NCBI GenBank assembly: GCA_026414325.1
Contig: JAOAJF010000001.1
Location: 100,090-140,823, forward strand
Reading direction: 5' to 3'
DNA length: 40,734 nt
Origin: Microcaldota archaeon
GTDB lineage: Archaea; Micrarchaeota; Micrarchaeia; Anstonellales; Anstonellaceae
Part shown: one piece after another, positions 14,512 through 22,183 of the stretch
How the letters are laid out: each line of letters begins with the position of its first letter
Numbering within the stretch: the first letter of the stretch is position 1
Made by a program: the position numbers and the translations under genes
Notes under the pieces: generated by a model
What the model was told of the DNA's origin: nothing
The model's database searches: none
What the model saw: the letters and a program-made list of their open reading frames with translations, nothing else

Positions 14512-15420
14512 ATGTCTACAGGCAAATGCCCAGAATGTGGAAGCAAAAAAGTAATTAAAGATTTTGCCAGAGGAGAAATAGTTTGTGGCTCCTGTGGGAT
14601 TGTAATAGAAGAAAACATAGAAGATCACAGGCCTGAATGGAGGTCTTTTGACTCAGAGCAAAGAGAGAAAAGAGCTAGGGGAGGAGCACCAATAAAATAC
14701 ATGAGACCAAATAAAGGTTTAGTTACTGAAATCGATCAGTACAATAGAGATATTAGAGGAGCAAAAATTTCTCCAAAAAAACAAGCACAACTTTATAGAA
14801 TGAGAAAATGGCATAAAAGAGCTTCTATTGCATCTTCTATGGAGAGAAATCTAGCAATTGCTCTATCAGAACTAGATAGAATTGCTTCTTATTTAGGTTT
14901 ACCTGATTCAGTTAGAGAGTCAGCAGCTCTTTTATACAGAAGATGTATAAAGGCGGAATTAATTCGAGGTAGACTGATAGAATCGGTTGTTGCTGCTGTA
15001 ATATATGCAACTTGTAGAATGCAAGGCAATCCAAGAACATTAGAAGAATTATCAAAAGTTTCTGGTATTGAAAAAAAGGAAATCGGTCGAGCTTATCGTT
15101 TTATTAGACGAGAGTTAAGCCTAGATATTCCTCTAACAGATCCTTCTCAATATGTTCCAAAATTTACTGCTGCTTTAAAACTTTCTGGGCAGGTGCAGGA
15201 GAAAGCAATAAAACTTCTACGAAAAGCAATAGGAAAAGGTTTAATTTCAGGAAGAGGTCCAACTGGAGTTGCAGCAGCTGCAGTTTACATTGCTTCAGCA
15301 ATGTGTAATGAGAGAAGAACACAAAAAGAAGTTGCTGATGTTGCAGGTGTAACTGAAGTAACTATTAGAAATCGATATAGAGAACTAAAAAAAGAGCTTG
15401 GTCTAAAGATAGCCCTTTAG
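14512..15420 (+). CDS. tfb: Transcription initiation factor B (TFB/TFIIB)
   Basis: 302 residues, full length for archaeal TFB, which binds the TBP-DNA complex, reads the BRE and recruits RNA polymerase. The N-terminal zinc ribbon has CPEC (Cys6, Cys9) and CGSC (Cys25, Cys28). The B-reader/linker includes RPEWRSFDSEQREKRARGG. Two cyclin-like repeats follow (about 105-200 and 205-300), each with the family's ATCRM and YIASAM type helices. It has its own BRE-TATA promoter and a good Shine-Dalgarno. Its partner TBP, encoded at 37320, is only one repeat long, so the TFB-TBP interface here may be unusual. Confidence 0.97.
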   Translation: MSTGKCPECGSKKVIKDFARGEIVCGSCGIVIEENIEDHRPEWRSFDSEQREKRARGGAPIKYMRPNKGLVTEIDQYNRDIRGAKISPKKQAQLYRMRKWHKRASIASSMERNLAIALSELDRIASYLGLPDSVRESAALLYRRCIKAELIRGRLIESVVAAVIYATCRMQGNPRTLEELSKVSGIEKKEIGRAYRFIRRELSLDIPLTDPSQYVPKFTAALKLSGQVQEKAIKLLRKAIGKGLISGRGPTGVAAAAVYIASAMCNERRTQKEVADVAGVTEVTIRNRYRELKKELGLKIAL

Positions 15421-15426
15421 CCAACA

Positions 15427-15472
15427 TTTTTTCCTTTTTCTTTTTTATTTTTCTTCACTTTTTTTTATTAAT
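15427..15472 (+). terminator. T-rich terminator after tfb
   Basis: Starting shortly after the tfb stop is a run of T tracts (TTTTTTCC, TTTTTC, TTTTTTATTTTTC, CTTTTTTTTATT), the usual intrinsic termination signal of archaeal RNA polymerase. No hairpin is needed or seen. Confidence 0.5.
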
Positions 15473-15540
15473 CAGATCAGAATTTAAAAAAGAAAGTTTT
15501 AAAATAGTTATAGTTGTTTTTATATTGGGAGGTTGATCCG

Positions 15541-15804
15541 ATGGCAGATGCACCAGCAGGCAAAGAATTTATTTTCAAATTACCAAACGGAACTGTAGTA
15601 GGTAGGGCAAAAAATTTAGAAGAGCTGATCTATCTGATCAAAACCGCACCTATTGATGCAGTGCTCTATCACACAAAAGGCAAGCATTTCTCTCCATGGT
15701 TAGAAATGTTAGGCTTAAAAAATTTAGCAGATAAACTTGCAAAAACCGAGATTAATGATAAAACAGCTCGCCTTACTTTAGTAAGACTTTTACGCTCAAA
15801 ATAA
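15541..15804 (+). CDS. DUF5752-like small protein
   Basis: 87 residues from the ATG at 15541. The start is fixed by a near-perfect Shine-Dalgarno, GGGAGGTTGATCC, just upstream; the track start at 15514 lies before that site and is unlikely. The sequence FIFKLPNGTVVGRAKNLEELIYLIKTAPIDAVLYHTKGKHFSPWLEMLGLKNLADKLAK resembles DUF5752 as I recall it: a Gly-Thr turn, A-x-x-L-x-E-L, an L-Y-H, and an H-F-x-x-W-L followed by a short helix. Function is unknown. It lies between tfb and the primase subunit genes on the same strand. There are no membrane segments, so it is probably cytoplasmic. Confidence 0.65.
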   Translation: MADAPAGKEFIFKLPNGTVVGRAKNLEELIYLIKTAPIDAVLYHTKGKHFSPWLEMLGLKNLADKLAKTEINDKTARLTLVRLLRSK

Positions 15805-15862
15805 AATAAATTTATTTTTTAATTCCAATTGTTTAATAAATTCTTCTTTTTAATTTTTTATT

Positions 15863-16354
15863 ATGTTAGATTTTTTCTTGGTTTTATTAGCTAGTTTCTG
15901 CGCAGGTTTAGCTGCAAAAGCAGCCGATAGCTTAGAGCAAAAAAGTTTTTTCTCCTATTTTTTTGCTTTTCTTTATGGGTTTTTTTTGTTTATTTTAAGC
16001 TCATTTTTTGGGCTTGCAACTTTGTTTGTGAGTTTAGCATTAGCAAATTTTGTAGCTGGAAAAATAGATAGTAAAACTCATCTCTTTGGTTTTTTTGTTT
16101 TTGTTTTAGGAGTTTTAATTTTTGATTTTAGCATAGATAATTTTTGGTTATTTGGCCTATTTTTTATAGCTGGCTTTTTAGATGAACTTTTTTCCAACTC
16201 AAAAATTTTATTTTTAAAAAATAGGATTTTTTTACCTTTGCTAGCTCTAGCTTACTTCTTATTTTTTTCTAATCCCATTTATTTTTTTTCTATACTCTTT
16301 TTTGACTTTGGCTACAAGCTTTTTATTTTTTTAAAGCCAAAATTAAAGTTATAG
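15863..16354 (+). CDS. Phe-rich polytopic membrane protein, unknown
   Basis: 163 residues, about a quarter of them phenylalanine, with roughly five hydrophobic segments (about 1-18, 30-55, 70-95, 100-120, 125-155). Short loops carry a few charges, such as KAADSLEQKS, AGKIDSKTH and FLDELFSNSK. It has no family signature that I recognise. It starts about 60 nt after the DUF5752-like gene and ends 12 nt before priL, so it may be cotranscribed with the primase genes. A transporter or membrane-protein role is not supported beyond hydrophobicity. Confidence 0.55.
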   Translation: MLDFFLVLLASFCAGLAAKAADSLEQKSFFSYFFAFLYGFFLFILSSFFGLATLFVSLALANFVAGKIDSKTHLFGFFVFVLGVLIFDFSIDNFWLFGLFFIAGFLDELFSNSKILFLKNRIFLPLLALAYFLFFSNPIYFFSILFFDFGYKLFIFLKPKLKL

Positions 16355-16365
16355 GCTGAAATTTT

Positions 16366-17349
16366 ATGAATAGAAATGAATTCAATCTTGAATTTTTAAG
16401 TCACTATCCTTTTTTAGCAGAAGCAAAAAAATATGTAGATAGCCTAAAGCTTGAGCTGGATGACTCTATTTTAGAATTGGGTAAAAAAAGGCTTGAAGAA
16501 GGAATAGCCTCAGGTTTAAAACCAATTGTAGAGCTAAACGAGGAATCATTTAAAAATAGTATTTTAGCTTATGCTGCTTCTCGCCTTATTCTATCTAATT
16601 GGAAAAATATTTATATTCGCCAGAGAATGGCAATTGCAGAGTCAAAACTTGCTAGGCACTATCTTTCTACAGAAAACTTTGAAAATCTAAAAACTATAGC
16701 TGAAGAATTTAAAATTTCTTTTAGTGTAGAAAAAGACTTAGTTTACATAGATGTTGTAAGCTATCTTAAATATGCTCCAAAAGATATTCATTATAAACTT
16801 CTTTTTATTCCTCTAAAAGAAGGAAAAGTAAAGCTAACCAAAGATCAACTTACGAGGGTTTTAGAAGAAGCAATAAGGGCAAGATTAGAGGTTTTAGCTC
16901 CAGTCTCATTAGCCTCTAATAAAATCCAGCAGATTATAAAAGAATTGAGCAGTTCCATTCCTAAGCATCGAATAGACCAAATAAAAATAAATAGCCAAGA
17001 CTTTCCACCATGTATAAAAAAACTAATAGCCCAACTTTCATCTTCTATAAACGTTTCTCATTATGGAAGAGTTGCTCTGGCAATTTACTTAATAAAGGCA
17101 GGATATTCAAATGAGCAAATACAAAAAATTTTTTCTTTTGCACCTGATTATAATTTTGAGACTACGAACTATCAAATAGAATTTATTCGTAAAAAAAACT
17201 ACAATATGTTTTCCTGCGCAACAATGGATTCTTTAGGTTTATGCATTGCAGATTGTAAGTGTTCTAATCCATCGCTATTTAGAAGAAAGCTCCATCTTTT
17301 TAATGCGCAAAAAAGTGTTTTAGCTGAAGATGAGGAATATGTCAAATAA
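16366..17349 (+). CDS. priL: DNA primase large subunit PriL
   Basis: 327 residues. It partners PriS in the archaeal/eukaryotic primase that makes replication primers. The N-terminal helical domain includes ASRLILSNWKNIYIRQRMAIAESKLARHYL (about 71-100). The C-terminal iron-sulfur domain has four conserved cysteine sites: PPC (216), FSC (284), GLC (293) and ADCKC (297/299), in the context HYGRVALAIYLIKAGYSNEQI and the downstream SNPSLFRRKLH. Cys297 and Cys299 are both candidates for the fourth ligand. It overlaps the start of priS by 20 nt, so translation is coupled. A membrane protein gene precedes it by 12 nt. Confidence 0.93.
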   Translation: MNRNEFNLEFLSHYPFLAEAKKYVDSLKLELDDSILELGKKRLEEGIASGLKPIVELNEESFKNSILAYAASRLILSNWKNIYIRQRMAIAESKLARHYLSTENFENLKTIAEEFKISFSVEKDLVYIDVVSYLKYAPKDIHYKLLFIPLKEGKVKLTKDQLTRVLEEAIRARLEVLAPVSLASNKIQQIIKELSSSIPKHRIDQIKINSQDFPPCIKKLIAQLSSSINVSHYGRVALAIYLIKAGYSNEQIQKIFSFAPDYNFETTNYQIEFIRKKNYNMFSCATMDSLGLCIADCKCSNPSLFRRKLHLFNAQKSVLAEDEEYVK

Positions 17350-18487
17350 TATAGAGATGCCTGTTTGGTTAAGCCAAAAATTTAAGGAGTATTATTCAAA
17401 AAATTTTATAGAGATTGATCAAATAGAAAAAAGAGAATTTGGCTTTGGAACTTATGATAAAAAAATAGAGTATCGCCACGTTTCTTTTTCTTCAAATAAA
17501 GATTTTAATACAAAATTAGCTCAAGATGGCCCTCTCTATGTTTCTTATTCAGCAGCCTATTATGCCTCTCCTGCAGCTAGGCCTATGCAAAAAAAAGAAT
17601 GGCTAGGGGCAGACCTTGTCTTTGACTTAGATGCACATCAAGATTCTATTCTTATAAGTCCAGAAGAATTGGAAAAACTAAAATCAAAACTTTTTTTACT
17701 TATTGATATTTTAGAGAATGATTTTGGTATTTCTAAAACAAAAATCAAGATTAATTTTTCAGGCTCTAGGGGTTTTCATCTTAGAGTTTTTGATGAAGAC
17801 TTTAAAACATTAGGCAGATACGCTAGAAAAGAAATTGTTGATTATATCGATGCTATAGGTTTAGATCTTTCAAAATTTTTCTATATAGAAAACAAAAATA
17901 TAGTTGGTCCTAAACTTTCAGATTGGGGCTATAGTGGAAAATTAGCCTCTACTTTATATTCAATTTTATCAGATGAAAGCAAAGCAAGCAAATATTTTGG
18001 AAAAGCTTTAGAATTAGAAAAATTTAAACAAAAATATTTAGATGGTCTAAAAAATGGAAACTGGACTTTTTTAGCAGCTAAGCTTTCCAAATCTCCTACT
18101 TTAAATCTTTCTAATGCCGCCAAAAACCTTATTGAAAAGTTACAACTAATTCTAGAGCGAGAGGGACCAAATATTTTTTCTAAAGTAGATACTGATGCAA
18201 ATGTTACAGTCGACACCTCCAAACTTTTAAGAGCAGAAAATACTTTACATGGTGGTTCTGGACTAATTGCAAAAACAATTTTTGATTTAGCTGGCTTTGA
18301 GCCTCTAAAAGATAGTTTAGCCTTCTCAATGAAGAAAACATTAACAGTTCAGGTTTTGAGTGATATTCCTGCTTATGAATTTGGAAATATGAGTTTTGAA
18401 AAATTAGAAAAACAAAAAAAAGTAGAGCTACCTGAAGCATATGCAATTTATTTAGCTTGTAAAAAATTGGTCTTAGTTGTGGAATGA
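17330..18487 (+). CDS. priS: DNA primase small (catalytic) subunit PriS
   Basis: 385 residues. It carries the catalytic residues of the archaeal/eukaryotic primase: the metal-binding pair in LVFDLDAHQ (Asp99, Asp101; many homologs read D-x-D-A-D), the SGSRGFHLRV motif (144-153) and the third-acid region TVDTSKLLRAENTLHGGSG, which matches the family T-x-D-x-x-x-L-x-R...LHG. The zinc-binding cysteine knob common in other PriS proteins is not evident. The gene overlaps priL. Starts at 17330, 17339 (GAGG just upstream) or a later Met are all possible. A small membrane-protein-like shadow on the minus strand is not real. Confidence 0.93.
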   Translation: MRNMSNNIEMPVWLSQKFKEYYSKNFIEIDQIEKREFGFGTYDKKIEYRHVSFSSNKDFNTKLAQDGPLYVSYSAAYYASPAARPMQKKEWLGADLVFDLDAHQDSILISPEELEKLKSKLFLLIDILENDFGISKTKIKINFSGSRGFHLRVFDEDFKTLGRYARKEIVDYIDAIGLDLSKFFYIENKNIVGPKLSDWGYSGKLASTLYSILSDESKASKYFGKALELEKFKQKYLDGLKNGNWTFLAAKLSKSPTLNLSNAAKNLIEKLQLILEREGPNIFSKVDTDANVTVDTSKLLRAENTLHGGSGLIAKTIFDLAGFEPLKDSLAFSMKKTLTVQVLSDIPAYEFGNMSFEKLEKQKKVELPEAYAIYLACKKLVLVVE

Positions 18488-18490
18488 TTC

Positions 18491-19018
18491 TTAGTAGTTT
18501 TGTTGTTCTTTTACTTCAAAATCTATTAAAATATTTTTTATATTTGTTTTTAGCTGCCGATAACTAACCTTTGCCATATCAAACATTTTTTTTGCTGCTT
18601 TTACAGAATCTGTTTCACTATATTTATCTGACAAATAAATTACTTCTTTAATCCCTGATTGTATTATTACTTTAGCACATTCATTACAAGGAAAAAGTGC
18701 AACATACATTCTACAATCATAAAGCTCTTTAGTTGAATTTAATATAGCATTTACTTCTGCATGAACAACATAAGGATATTTTGTTTCATTTATATTTTTT
18801 CCCTCTCTGGACCATGGAAGTAAATCATCTGAGCATCCTATTGGAAAACCATTGTAACCTATTCCAACAATTTTATTTCTTTTATCTACTATGCATGCCC
18901 CAACTTGTGTATGTGGGTCTTTGCTTCTCTTTGCAGATAGTAAAGCTATTCCCATAAAATACTCGTCCCAGGATATATAGTCTTTTCGTTTAGTAGTTTT
19001 ATCCATTTTTTCCCCCAT
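18491..19018 (-). CDS. dCMP deaminase (ComEB/DCTD-like zinc deaminase)
   Basis: 175 residues of the deoxycytidylate deaminase family, which converts dCMP to dUMP for thymidylate synthesis. The zinc site is H-A-E (His86, Glu88) in [11 protein letters not shown] and P-C-N-E-C (Cys111, Cys114) in [13 protein letters not shown]. The preceding [31 protein letters not shown] is the usual substrate-side loop. The ATG at 19018 sits in ATGGGGGAAAAAATGG, so the second ATG (19006), with the G run acting as Shine-Dalgarno, could be the true start. It is convergent with priS, 3 nt from its stop. Confidence 0.88.
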   Translation of the reverse strand: MGEKMDKTTKRKDYISWDEYFMGIALLSAKRSKDPHTQVGACIVDKRNKIVGIGYNGFPIGCSDDLLPWSREGKNINETKYPYVVHAEVNAILNSTKELYDCRMYVALFPCNECAKVIIQSGIKEVIYLSDKYSETDSVKAAKKMFDMAKVSYRQLKTNIKNILIDFEVKEQQNY

Positions 19019-19067
19019 TACTCTTTGGAAGATAAAGCATTAAAATATTATTAATATAAATTTATTT

Positions 19068-19640
19068 ATGAAAATCTCCAGGTTTTTATTATTCTTACTA
19101 ATTATCGCTACTATCTCATTCTTTTTGTTTATTAGGCTTTTTAGCTATAGTACTGAACAAGATGCTAAAAAATTTTTCGAAGAAGATCTGGCTTATACTT
19201 ATCCGGATGCCTCAGAAAGAAAAATAATTTCAATAGAAAAAGTCTCAGAACAGTCTAATGAGTATATTCTAAAGGCATGGGTATCAAAAGGTCTGCATAC
19301 TCCCTGCCCAGAAAAAATAGAAGTTCAATATGGTTATCCCTCTAGAAATTTTATTGGAAGTGAAATAAAACTAGTAAAGAGCTGCAGTGTCTGCCAAACA
19401 GATAAAAAGAATTGCCACATACTCTATCCAGAAGAAGCCATAATTGCTTCCCATACTTATGAAGGTACTGAACCAATAAAAGAATTTATAAGAAAAAACC
19501 CAGATGCAACTCCTTCTGTAGAGTTTCTAGAAAATTTTGATGGTTATAAATATGTCTGGAAAATAAATTGGAGCTCTTCTAAAGCTTCATTAGCAATTTA
19601 TATAAACCAGGCTGACAATTCTATTCTAAAAATAGAATAA
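19068..19640 (+). CDS. Membrane-anchored extracytoplasmic protein with Cys cluster, unknown
   Basis: 190 residues. An N-terminal hydrophobic helix (ISRFLLFLLIIATISFFLFIRLF) anchors a polar domain. Cysteines appear in TPCPEKIEV and SCSVCQTDKKNC, a pattern that could bind metal or form disulfides. The C-terminal part (YVWKINWSSSKASLAIYINQADNSILKIE) loosely resembles the end of a PepSY-like beta repeat. I do not recognise the family. It appears leaderless, with AT-rich TATAAATTTATTT directly before the ATG. It ends a few bases before the GMP synthetase ATPase gene and is probably cotranscribed with it. Confidence 0.55.
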   Translation: MKISRFLLFLLIIATISFFLFIRLFSYSTEQDAKKFFEEDLAYTYPDASERKIISIEKVSEQSNEYILKAWVSKGLHTPCPEKIEVQYGYPSRNFIGSEIKLVKSCSVCQTDKKNCHILYPEEAIIASHTYEGTEPIKEFIRKNPDATPSVEFLENFDGYKYVWKINWSSSKASLAIYINQADNSILKIE

Positions 19641-19652
19641 AAAGTGAACAAA

Positions 19653-20606
19653 ATGTTTGATACTCAAAAATTCATTGAACAAAAAGTTCAAGAAGCAAAA
19701 AATTTTATTCTAGATCAAAAGGCCTTAATAGCATTATCTGGTGGGGTTGACTCTTCTGTTTGTGCAGCTCTTGTTCATAGAGCAATAGGGCAAAATCTTC
19801 ATGCAGTTTTTGTTGATAGTGGCTTGATGCGAGAAAATGAAGCAAAGAAGGTTAAAGAAATATTTGAAAAATTAGGGATAAACATAATTGTTTTAGAAAA
19901 ACAAAAAGAATTTCTCAAAGCTTTAAAAGGAGTAGCTGATCCAGAAAAGAAAAGAAAGATAATTGGAAAACTATTTATAAAAATCTTTGAGGATTATGCT
20001 AAAAAAAACAATATACAAGTTTTAGTCCAAGGAACAATAGCTCCAGACTGGATTGAATCTGGTGGAGCAGGGCGCGACACTATAAAATCTCATCATAATG
20101 TTGGAGGATTACCAAAAAAATTAAACTTAAAATTATTTGAGCCTCTAAGGGATTGTTATAAACATGAAGTAAGAGCACTAGCTGCTGCTCTAGCTCTTCC
20201 TCCAGAAATTGTAAATCGCCAGCCATTTCCAGGCCCTGGTTTAGCAGTAAGAATAATTGGCCCAGTAGATGAAAAGAAATTAGAAATATTAAGAAAATGC
20301 ACAGCTATTTTAGAAGAAGAAATTGAAAATGCTGCAAAAGAAGGAAAAATAAAATTACCCTGGCAATATTTTGCAGTTTTGTTAGATACAAAAACAGTAG
20401 GTGTAAGAGGAGATGAAAGAGCTTATTGTAATGTTCTTGCTATAAGGGCAGTAGACTCTTTAGATGGAATGACTGCAAATTTTTCTAAACTTCCTTTGGA
20501 TTTATTACAATCAATTTCAAATAAAATAACTTCAAATATAGCTGAAGTGAATCGTGTAGTATATGATATTACAAATAAGCCTCCAGCAACTATAGAATAC
20601 GAATAA
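19653..20606 (+). CDS. guaAB: GMP synthetase, ATP-pyrophosphatase subunit B
   Basis: 317 residues. It uses ammonia from the partner glutaminase to aminate XMP to GMP with ATP. The PP-loop is ALSGGVDSSVCAALV, about 30 residues from the start, and the C-terminal dimerisation region holds RQPFPGPGLAVRIIGPVDE and VVYDITNKPPATIEYE, ending at the canonical IEWE-like position. Archaea encode GMP synthetase as two genes; the glutaminase partner is at 21598. The track start is a GTG at 19644; the ATG at 19653 has GTGA five bases upstream and is preferred. The two subunit genes are separated by an opposite-strand gene. Confidence 0.95.
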   Translation: MFDTQKFIEQKVQEAKNFILDQKALIALSGGVDSSVCAALVHRAIGQNLHAVFVDSGLMRENEAKKVKEIFEKLGINIIVLEKQKEFLKALKGVADPEKKRKIIGKLFIKIFEDYAKKNNIQVLVQGTIAPDWIESGGAGRDTIKSHHNVGGLPKKLNLKLFEPLRDCYKHEVRALAAALALPPEIVNRQPFPGPGLAVRIIGPVDEKKLEILRKCTAILEEEIENAAKEGKIKLPWQYFAVLLDTKTVGVRGDERAYCNVLAIRAVDSLDGMTANFSKLPLDLLQSISNKITSNIAEVNRVVYDITNKPPATIEYE

Positions 20607-20615
20607 ATCACTTTA

Positions 20616-21585
20616 TTATTTAGGATTTATTAGTTCTATCTTTTTTTCAATTAGGTTTAAAATGTCTTCCTCTTTTTTATAAACAAGTTCTAACAATTGA
20701 GCAAATTCCTGATCAAGCCTTTCCAGCTCTTTAAATAGAAGGACTTTTTTATTTTCTAAACAATATAACAAATACAAAGCAGCTAATGGTTCTAATAAAA
20801 CACAATATTCTAAATAAAGGTCTGAGCCCTTCTCTTTTTGTTTTAGTTTTAGCCATCCTCTAAATTTTTCATCGATTTCTACTATTGGATTTTCTATAAC
20901 CTTAACTTTATTTTTTATCTTCTCGTAATTTTTTTCTAAAAATTCATAAATTAATTTGTCAAGAGTATTTTTAGAAAGTTTTGTCAGACTGTTTTTTAAT
21001 TTTTGTTTTTCTACACTCAGGCGAAGTTTTTCAATCGTTTTATTTTTATATTCTATATCCTTCCATTTTTCTTTTATTTTTAGACTCAAAGAGAGCCTTC
21101 TTTTTTCATTTTGCATTCTTTCTTTTGCTTTTTGAGAAAGCAGCTGTTTACTTCTTTCTTTTGCCAAATTTTCTAATCTGTAGCTCAACTCAACTGCTTC
21201 GGCTCTATTAAACCATCCAGTCTGCAAAAGCAAAAAACAAATAACAGATTTTTCTGAACCATACCAACGATTTTCTAATCCCTTCACTCTTTTTGGCAGA
21301 TGTTTTGCAACCCAAAACCAATGCTCTTTGTTATTCTTCGCTTCTTTTAAAAGTCTTGCATTAAAAACCAAGTGAGGATTTTTTAAAAGATTCTCTTTTG
21401 AAACAACGTATTTTTTAAATTCTTCAACTATTCTGTGAGATTGTCAGGCGTGGCGGTCTCCCCCCTATCTTTTTTTCTATTTTCTCTGTTAGAGGAAAAA
21501 TTTTAGAAAAGCTGTTAGTCTTTTCTTTTGTTTCCAGTATTAAAATTTCAAATATCTTTTGGCTAGGGTTTAAAAAATGGCTCAT
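20616..21585 (-). CDS. Unknown coiled-coil protein, interrupted by a frameshift
   Basis: The ORF track shows only 20616..21371, starting at a TTG. In that frame the reading is open upstream to 21443 (SHRIVEEFKKYVVSKENLLKNPHL) but finds no start. A second frame begins at ATG 21585 (MSHFLNPSQKIFEILILETKEK) and runs 53 codons to a stop at 21424, ending GGRPPRLTISQNS. Joining the two by a +1 shift between 21424 and 21446 gives one protein of about 325 residues. The long middle part is Lys/Glu-rich and helical (about 100-230 of the joined protein), probably coiled coil. No family is recognised; the GGRPPR segment looks like an AT-hook core or an inter-domain linker. Cause: sequencing error, real mutation or programmed shift. 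Confidence 0.6.
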
Positions 21586-21616
21586 ATTTATATATTTATG
21601 AAAATCCTTATTATAA
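21569..21616. promoter_or_regulatory. Overlapping divergent promoters of guaAA and the 20616-21585 gene
   Basis: The two ATGs (21585 minus, 21598 plus) are only 12 bp apart. A TATA-like TTTAAAAAA (21569-21577) lies about 25 nt before guaAA, inside the other gene. On the minus strand TTTATAAT (about 21609-21616) lies about 27 nt before 21585, inside guaAA. Both spacings fit leaderless transcripts. Confidence 0.45.
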
Positions 21617-22182
21617 ACTTAGGTTCGCAATATACTCATGCTATTTGGCGAACTTTTAGAGATTTAGGAGTAGAGGCAGTTGTGCATCCACCAACTTTTC
21701 AGCTAAAGGATGCACTTTTTTTCAATACTTTTGTTTTTTCTGGAGGTCCTTCTTCAGTTCAGACAATGAAAAAAAATTTAGCAACAGTTCTTTTAGAACT
21801 TACAAAAGAGCAAAAACTCAATAGACCAATCCTAGGTATTTGTCTGGGCCATCAGCTAATTGCTCATGTATTTGGAGGAGAAGTAAAAAAAGGCCAAACA
21901 GCAGAGTATGGATTAGTAGAAATAGAAGTATTAAAATCTCATCCTGTTTTTGAAGAAGTTCCAAAGAAATTTACTGCTTGGGCATCGCATTTTGATCAGG
22001 TTTACTCTCTTCCTCAGGAGTTTTCAGTTTTAGCTAAATCTCAAAATTGCCAAATAGAAGCTTTTGCACATAACTTAAAACCAATTGTTGGTGTGCAATT
22101 TCATCCAGAAGTTTTGCATACACAATATGGTAGTAAGATATTGTCTAATTTTGCAAATTATGCTTCCAAATTTATAGATTGA
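21598..22182 (+). CDS. guaAA: GMP synthetase, glutamine amidotransferase subunit A
   Basis: 194 residues, a class I glutamine amidotransferase that releases ammonia for the GuaA ATPase subunit at 19653. The triad is visible: Cys82 in LGICLGHQLIAHVFGG and His169/Glu171 in GVQFHPEVLHT. The oxyanion loop is FSGGPSSV near residue 48. The track starts at 21577, but the ATG at 21598 (MKILIINLGSQYTHAIWR) aligns with the family start, and a TATA box lies about 25 nt before it, so it looks leaderless. It is convergent with the AbiEii-type gene, 1 nt from its stop. Confidence 0.95.
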   Translation: MKILIINLGSQYTHAIWRTFRDLGVEAVVHPPTFQLKDALFFNTFVFSGGPSSVQTMKKNLATVLLELTKEQKLNRPILGICLGHQLIAHVFGGEVKKGQTAEYGLVEIEVLKSHPVFEEVPKKFTAWASHFDQVYSLPQEFSVLAKSQNCQIEAFAHNLKPIVGVQFHPEVLHTQYGSKILSNFANYASKFID

Positions 22183-22183
22183 A

